Of a stretch of DNA of 9,277 nucleotides, positions 6,468 to 9,277 are shown one piece after another; positions within the stretch are counted from its first letter, which is position 1, and each line of letters begins with the position of its first letter. The translations under genes were made by a program, and so were the position numbers. A model generated the notes under the pieces. The model did not search any database. It was not told the origin of the DNA and saw only the letters and a program-made list of their open reading frames with translations. Source of the DNA: Verrucomicrobiota bacterium (lineage in GTDB: Bacteria; Verrucomicrobiota; Verrucomicrobiia; Limisphaerales; UBA11358); NCBI GenBank assembly GCA_021323835.1, contig JAJPKI010000197.1:1-9277 (forward strand), read 5' to 3'.

Positions 6468-7091
6468 GTGATAAAAGCGTTATTTTTAATTTTTGAACCG
6501 AAGATGGCGTGGGAGCGCGCGAAAGAACGCAGTTTGAAATTCACTTTGTTCTTTTACCTTGTGCCGATGATGGCCATCGTCGGCTTCTCGGAATGGTTCG
6601 GCCTCATCAAATGGGGGCGCTGGCAGCCTGACATCATGCGCGTGAAATATTTTGCATGGGACGAAGCTGCGACTTCTGAAATCGTGCAAATGTTTTTGAT
6701 GACGCTGATTATTTTTATTTGCGCGTATTTCATCAAAGCGCTCGGTGAAACGTTTCATGGCCGGCACACTTACAAACAAACTTTGACCGTGGTCATTTAC
6801 GCATTAAGCCCGATTTTTTTATTCCGGCTGCTCGACTTGATTCCAACGATAACACTTTGGGTGCCGTGGGCTCTTGGCATCCTGTTTGTCTGGAAAATAA
6901 TTTATAGCGGCGTGCCGTTAGTGATGGAACCCGACCCGCCGCACACCTTCGGACTTTTTTTCATGAGCGCGTTTCTCATCACAGCCGTGACCGGCGTAGA
7001 ACGATTTGTCGCCGTCGGCTATCTTACCGGAAAATTCAGGCCGTTCGCCGAAGCCGTCCATCAAATCGCGCACAAATTACATCTGCAATGA
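6468..7091 (+). CDS. Yip1-domain integral membrane protein
   Basis: This 207-residue protein has about five hydrophobic segments (roughly 24-42, 73-91, 106-124, 127-148 and 161-182). The N-terminal amphipathic stretch ALFLIFEPKMAWERAKER is typical of bacterial Yip1 (DUF1282-like) proteins, which often begin with a 'hP..aw..i...' motif before the first helix. The family is widespread in bacteria, sits in the inner membrane and has no settled function. The start is GTG 6468-6470 with no Shine-Dalgarno; no in-frame ATG nearby would keep the N-terminal motif. The stop overlaps the start of the next gene (ATGA, 7088-7091), making this the first gene of a coupled three-gene unit that ends with mnmE. 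Its link to tRNA modification, if any, is not evident from sequence. Confidence 0.75.
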   Translation: MIKALFLIFEPKMAWERAKERSLKFTLFFYLVPMMAIVGFSEWFGLIKWGRWQPDIMRVKYFAWDEAATSEIVQMFLMTLIIFICAYFIKALGETFHGRHTYKQTLTVVIYALSPIFLFRLLDLIPTITLWVPWALGILFVWKIIYSGVPLVMEPDPPHTFGLFFMSAFLITAVTGVERFVAVGYLTGKFRPFAEAVHQIAHKLHLQ

Positions 7092-7342
7092 ATGATGTTG
7101 AAAAAGATTTGCTGAACGCGCTCGTTGAATTGGAAAACGCCGTCAAAGCCATGCCGACGGCAAATCCAAAACCGAACTTGCTCCCGATTTTTTCACGCAT
7201 TGAAGAATTGACGAAACAATTGCCGCGCGGAACCGACCATAATTTGTTGCATTACCTTCACAAAAAATCTTACGAGAAAGCGCGGCTGCATTTGCAAGGC
7301 CGCGACGTGGAAAATCAGGCAGGAAATTGCGGCCATGTTTGA
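7088..7342 (+). CDS. Conserved-looking 84-residue protein of unknown function
   Basis: No family is named with confidence. The protein begins with a helix (MNDVEKDLLNALVELENAVKA), has a Pro/Asn linker and a second helical part. It ends with the well-ordered segment NLLHYLHKKSYEKARLHLQGRDVENQAGNC; the same type of ending seems familiar to me from short proteins of Verrucomicrobiota, but I cannot verify this. The coding case rests on position: its ATG overlaps the stop of the Yip1-like gene (ATGA) and its last 8 bases overlap the mnmE start, so translation of the three is probably coupled. There is no signal or membrane segment, so it is expected to be cytoplasmic. Codon use matches mnmE. Confidence 0.7.
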   Translation: MNDVEKDLLNALVELENAVKAMPTANPKPNLLPIFSRIEELTKQLPRGTDHNLLHYLHKKSYEKARLHLQGRDVENQAGNCGHV

Positions 7343-8747
7343 CGACACGATTGCTGCCATTGCCACGCCCATCGGCGAAGGAGGATTGGCCGTCGTTCGC
7401 CTGTCGGGAAAAGACGCGCTTGCCGTTGCCGACAAATGTTTCCTGCCGGTTGGAAAAAATTCCCTCAAGCCATCCGCGGCTAATTCTCACACCATTCAAT
7501 ACGGCAAAATTGTTCGCGGCGAAAAGCTGATTGATGAAGTGCTCGTCGCCGTGATGCGCGCGCCGCGCACGTTCACGCGCGAAGATTCCGTGGAGATAAC
7601 CTGTCACGGCGGCATTCTTCCCGCAAAACTCGTCCTCGATACGATTCTGGCAAATGGCGCGCGCCTCGCCGAACCGGGTGAATTTACCAAGCGTGCTTTT
7701 CTCAACGGCCGAATTGATTTGGCGCAAGCCGAAGCCGTTGCCGATTTGATTCATTCGCGCACGGAACTCGCGCTCGACGCTGCCAATGAACAACTTGCCG
7801 GAAAACTTTCGCAGCGCATTAACATCCTTCGCGATGATTTGATGCACACGCTCGCGCACGTCGAAGCGCACATTGATTTTCCCGACGAAGATATTTCGCC
7901 GGACACGAAGGAAAAATTACTGAAACGGTTGGAAGACGGCATGAGCTTCATGGATGAACTCCTGCGCACGGCAAATGAAGGGCAAATCCTGCGACGCGGC
8001 ATTCGTGCTGCGATTGTTGGCCGTCCGAACGCGGGCAAATCCAGTTTGCTTAATCAACTTCTTGGCCATGACCGCGCGATTGTTTCGCCGATTGCTGGAA
8101 CGACGCGCGACACGATTGAAGAGACGGCGAACATCCGCGGGTTGCCGGTGATTTTCATTGATACTGCCGGATTGCGCGAAGCGCGCGATGAAATTGAAGT
8201 CGAAGGAATTCGTCGCAGTCGCGAATCGCTGCAAAAAGCGGAATTTATTTTACATGTGCTCGATGCGAGCGAGCCATTGACGCGCGAAGATGAAAATTAT
8301 TTCAAAGAATTTGAAGGCAAGAAACGGATTCTCGTTCGCAACAAAACGGATTTGCCGAAGAAATTGCAATTGAAGGTAGGGACGCCCGGCCCGGGCGTCC
8401 GTGCGGACGGCTCGGCGAGCCGTCCCTGCCATCTAATCGTGGACGTTTGCTGTTTGAGCGGAAATGGAATCGAGCAATTGAAGGATGAAATCAAAAATCT
8501 CGTCTGGTCAGGCGAAATCAAAGCCGAAATGTTTCAAGTAATGATTAACTCGCGCCATCAGGAAGCGCTCAATCGCACACGCGCCGCCACGCAACGAACG
8601 ATTGAAGCCTTGCGCGGCGAAGCGACGCTCGAACTGGTCGCGATTGATTTGCGGATTGGCGTTTCGGCGGTCGGCGAGATTGTTGGCAAAACCACGACAG
8701 AAGATTTGCTCGATTCCATCTTCAGCACGTTTTGTATCGGGAAATAA
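7335..8747 (+). CDS. mnmE: tRNA uridine-5-carboxymethylaminomethyl(34) synthesis GTPase MnmE
   Basis: MnmE, with MnmG, makes the cmnm5/nm5 modification at wobble U34 of several tRNAs. All parts are present in 470 residues. The N-terminal tetrahydrofolate-binding domain has DTIAAIATPIGEGGLAVVRLSG (4-25) and AEPGEFTKRAFLNGRIDLAQ (112-131). The helical domain follows. The G domain has P-loop GRPNAGKS (229-236), GTTRD (255-259), DTAG (276-279) and NKTD (336-339). The C-terminal CIGK (467-470) carries the catalytic-site Cys. Residues 348-366 (VGTPGPG...RPCH) are translated from a 56-nt palindromic element inserted in frame between G4 and G5. G5 reads VCCLSGNG in place of the usual V-S-A-L-T-G-E-G. 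An AGGAAA ribosome site lies inside the preceding gene. No mnmG is in the window. The intact frame and active-site motifs argue that the gene is still functional. Confidence 0.97.
   Translation: MFDDTIAAIATPIGEGGLAVVRLSGKDALAVADKCFLPVGKNSLKPSAANSHTIQYGKIVRGEKLIDEVLVAVMRAPRTFTREDSVEITCHGGILPAKLVLDTILANGARLAEPGEFTKRAFLNGRIDLAQAEAVADLIHSRTELALDAANEQLAGKLSQRINILRDDLMHTLAHVEAHIDFPDEDISPDTKEKLLKRLEDGMSFMDELLRTANEGQILRRGIRAAIVGRPNAGKSSLLNQLLGHDRAIVSPIAGTTRDTIEETANIRGLPVIFIDTAGLREARDEIEVEGIRRSRESLQKAEFILHVLDASEPLTREDENYFKEFEGKKRILVRNKTDLPKKLQLKVGTPGPGVRADGSASRPCHLIVDVCCLSGNGIEQLKDEIKNLVWSGEIKAEMFQVMINSRHQEALNRTRAATQRTIEALRGEATLELVAIDLRIGVSAVGEIVGKTTTEDLLDSIFSTFCIGK
8375..8430 (+). repeat. Double-hairpin palindromic element inside mnmE
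   Basis: Two perfect 10-bp inverted repeats lie side by side, each with a one-base centre: 8380-8389/8391-8400 (ggacgcccgg, centre c) and 8405-8414/8416-8425 (ggacggctcg, centre g). They are separated by gtgc. An outer stem of 5 bp, ggtag (8375-8379) with ctgcc (8426-8430), closes the pair with one G-U, so the whole can fold as a three-way junction. Both hairpins share the arm ends GGACG/CGTCC. It is much more GC-rich than its surroundings and is translated in frame as a Gly/Pro/Arg-rich stretch. It is compared to REP- or RPE-type elements by form only; no transposase or clear target duplication is seen. Confidence 0.9.
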
Positions 8748-8750
8748 CGA

Positions 8751-8894
8751 TTACAATTTGGTCAGGCGATAAGCCGTCAAGGCAACGCCGACGAGGATGA
8801 AAACACCGGCCAGAAGCATGTCGCCGCGGGTGAATTCGCGATACGCCATTGCCAGCCAGAAAATGGCCAACGCCACGATGATAAAGATTTTCAT
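8751..8894 (-). CDS. 47-residue small membrane protein
   Basis: A short frame encodes MKIFIIVALAIFWLAMAYRE, then FTRGDM, then LLAGVFILVGVALTAYRLTKL. There are two hydrophobic helices (about 3-17 and 27-42) joined by a charged turn, with Arg/Lys at the C-terminus, which is a plausible inner-membrane hairpin. I know no family for it. Support comes from the start ATG at 8892-8894 with an AAAAAGG ribosome site about 7 bases upstream, a clean stop (TAA 8751-8753) only 3 bp from the convergent mnmE stop, and the neat hydrophobic-polar-hydrophobic pattern. It may be cotranscribed with the dus gene 83 bp upstream. Confidence 0.65.
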   Translation of the reverse strand: MKIFIIVALAIFWLAMAYREFTRGDMLLAGVFILVGVALTAYRLTKL

Positions 8895-8977
8895 AGGACT
8901 GCCTTTTTATATTGGGTTAAACCGCCGCCTGACGATTCAAAATTGTTACGAGGACGAAAGAAACTGCAAGCGCGAAA

Positions 8978-9277
8978 TTACCAAACTTCCACCGGACCTC
9001 GTGGAACAGGGATTTTTTCGCGTTGTGCAACAGCCGGTTCCTGCATGAAGGATGCAACCATCGGCGGTTGTTGAAAGCGCGGAAGCAATTCGCCGTTCTC
9101 GTCGAGGAATTGTTGCCGCCAGCGGATGTAATTTTCCAAAACGTCTTCGAATTGCGCTTTGGTGGAAACTTGCACGACCTTTTTGTTGAATTCGTGGCAC
9201 GGGCCGAAGCGTTTGGAATACCACGGCGCCACTTTGCGGAACATCCGGCAGCCGAGTTCTTCGCCAAAGATTTCTAT
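8978..9277 (-). CDS. tRNA-dihydrouridine synthase, C-terminal part (partial)
   Basis: These are the last 99 codons of a larger gene whose 5' part lies beyond the right edge. The frame reads IEIFGEELGCRMFRKVAPWY, then SKRFGPCHEFNKKVV, a helical segment FEDVLENYIRWRQQFLDENGELLPRF, and ends PRGPVEVW at TAA 8978-8980. The Arg/Lys-rich GCRMFRKVAPWYSKRFGP segment resembles the tRNA-binding helical C-terminal domain of Dus enzymes (DusB-like), which reduce uridine in the D-loop of tRNA using FMN. The FMN-barrel and catalytic Cys are not in view, so the assignment rests on this domain alone. Gene context (mnmE next door, another tRNA-modifying enzyme) agrees but is not proof. Confidence 0.6.
   Translation of the reverse strand: MEIFGEELGCRMFRKVAPWYSKRFGPCHEFNKKVVQVSTKAQFEDVLENYIRWRQQFLDENGELLPRFQQPPMVASFMQEPAVAQREKIPVPRGPVEVW

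Noticed and set aside
7143..7871. Minus-strand open frame (242 codons) opposite mnmE
   Set aside because: It is the antisense shadow of the well-supported mnmE and the 84-residue gene; no domain is recognisable.

Overview
The window looks like a piece of a bacterial chromosome of about 50% GC, probably from the Verrucomicrobiota (Pedosphaera/Limisphaerales-like). This placement is an inference. It rests on the protein flavour of the Dus C-terminus and of the small protein upstream of mnmE, on the scarcity of Shine-Dalgarno sequences, and on GC-rich palindromic repeats and A-rich 'AAAGAACGCAAAG' inverted repeats of a kind I associate with that group. Most genes are housekeeping genes. There is no phage, transposase, CRISPR or secretion cluster, and no tRNA or rRNA.

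Layout. The 3' end of rpoN (sigma-54) reads in from the left on the + strand. It converges on a minus-strand group transcribed parB -> def -> a small VOC-fold protein, with a 73-bp imperfect hairpin repeat between parB and def. Across a 98-bp divergent gap filled with degenerate 7-bp repeats, a + strand pair follows: a DUF309 protein and a TIGR01777/YfcH-type NAD(P)-binding epimerase, with ATGA-overlapping stop and start. These converge, with a 9-bp overlap, on a minus-strand GH18-like lipoprotein gene that carries a one-base frameshift near its 3' end.

Next comes frr (ribosome recycling factor, +), followed by an AT-rich orphan gene for a small secreted protein. A minus-strand pair then encodes an FtsB/DivIC-like septum protein and a small lipoprotein. 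Divergent from it is a tightly packed + strand operon: a Yip1-like membrane protein, an 84-residue protein and mnmE, with ATGA and 8-bp overlaps. The window ends with two minus-strand genes: a 47-residue two-helix membrane protein and the C-terminal part of a tRNA-dihydrouridine synthase.

By function the region is rich in translation and tRNA work (def, frr, mnmE, dus) and in chromosome and division work (parB, ftsB-like). The most striking observation is a 56-nt double-hairpin palindromic element sitting in frame inside mnmE. It adds about 19 residues (GTPGPGVRADGSASRP core) to the GTPase domain between its G4 and G5 motifs. Second are the GH18 frameshift in a five-base homopolymer and the two families of intergenic repeats around parB.
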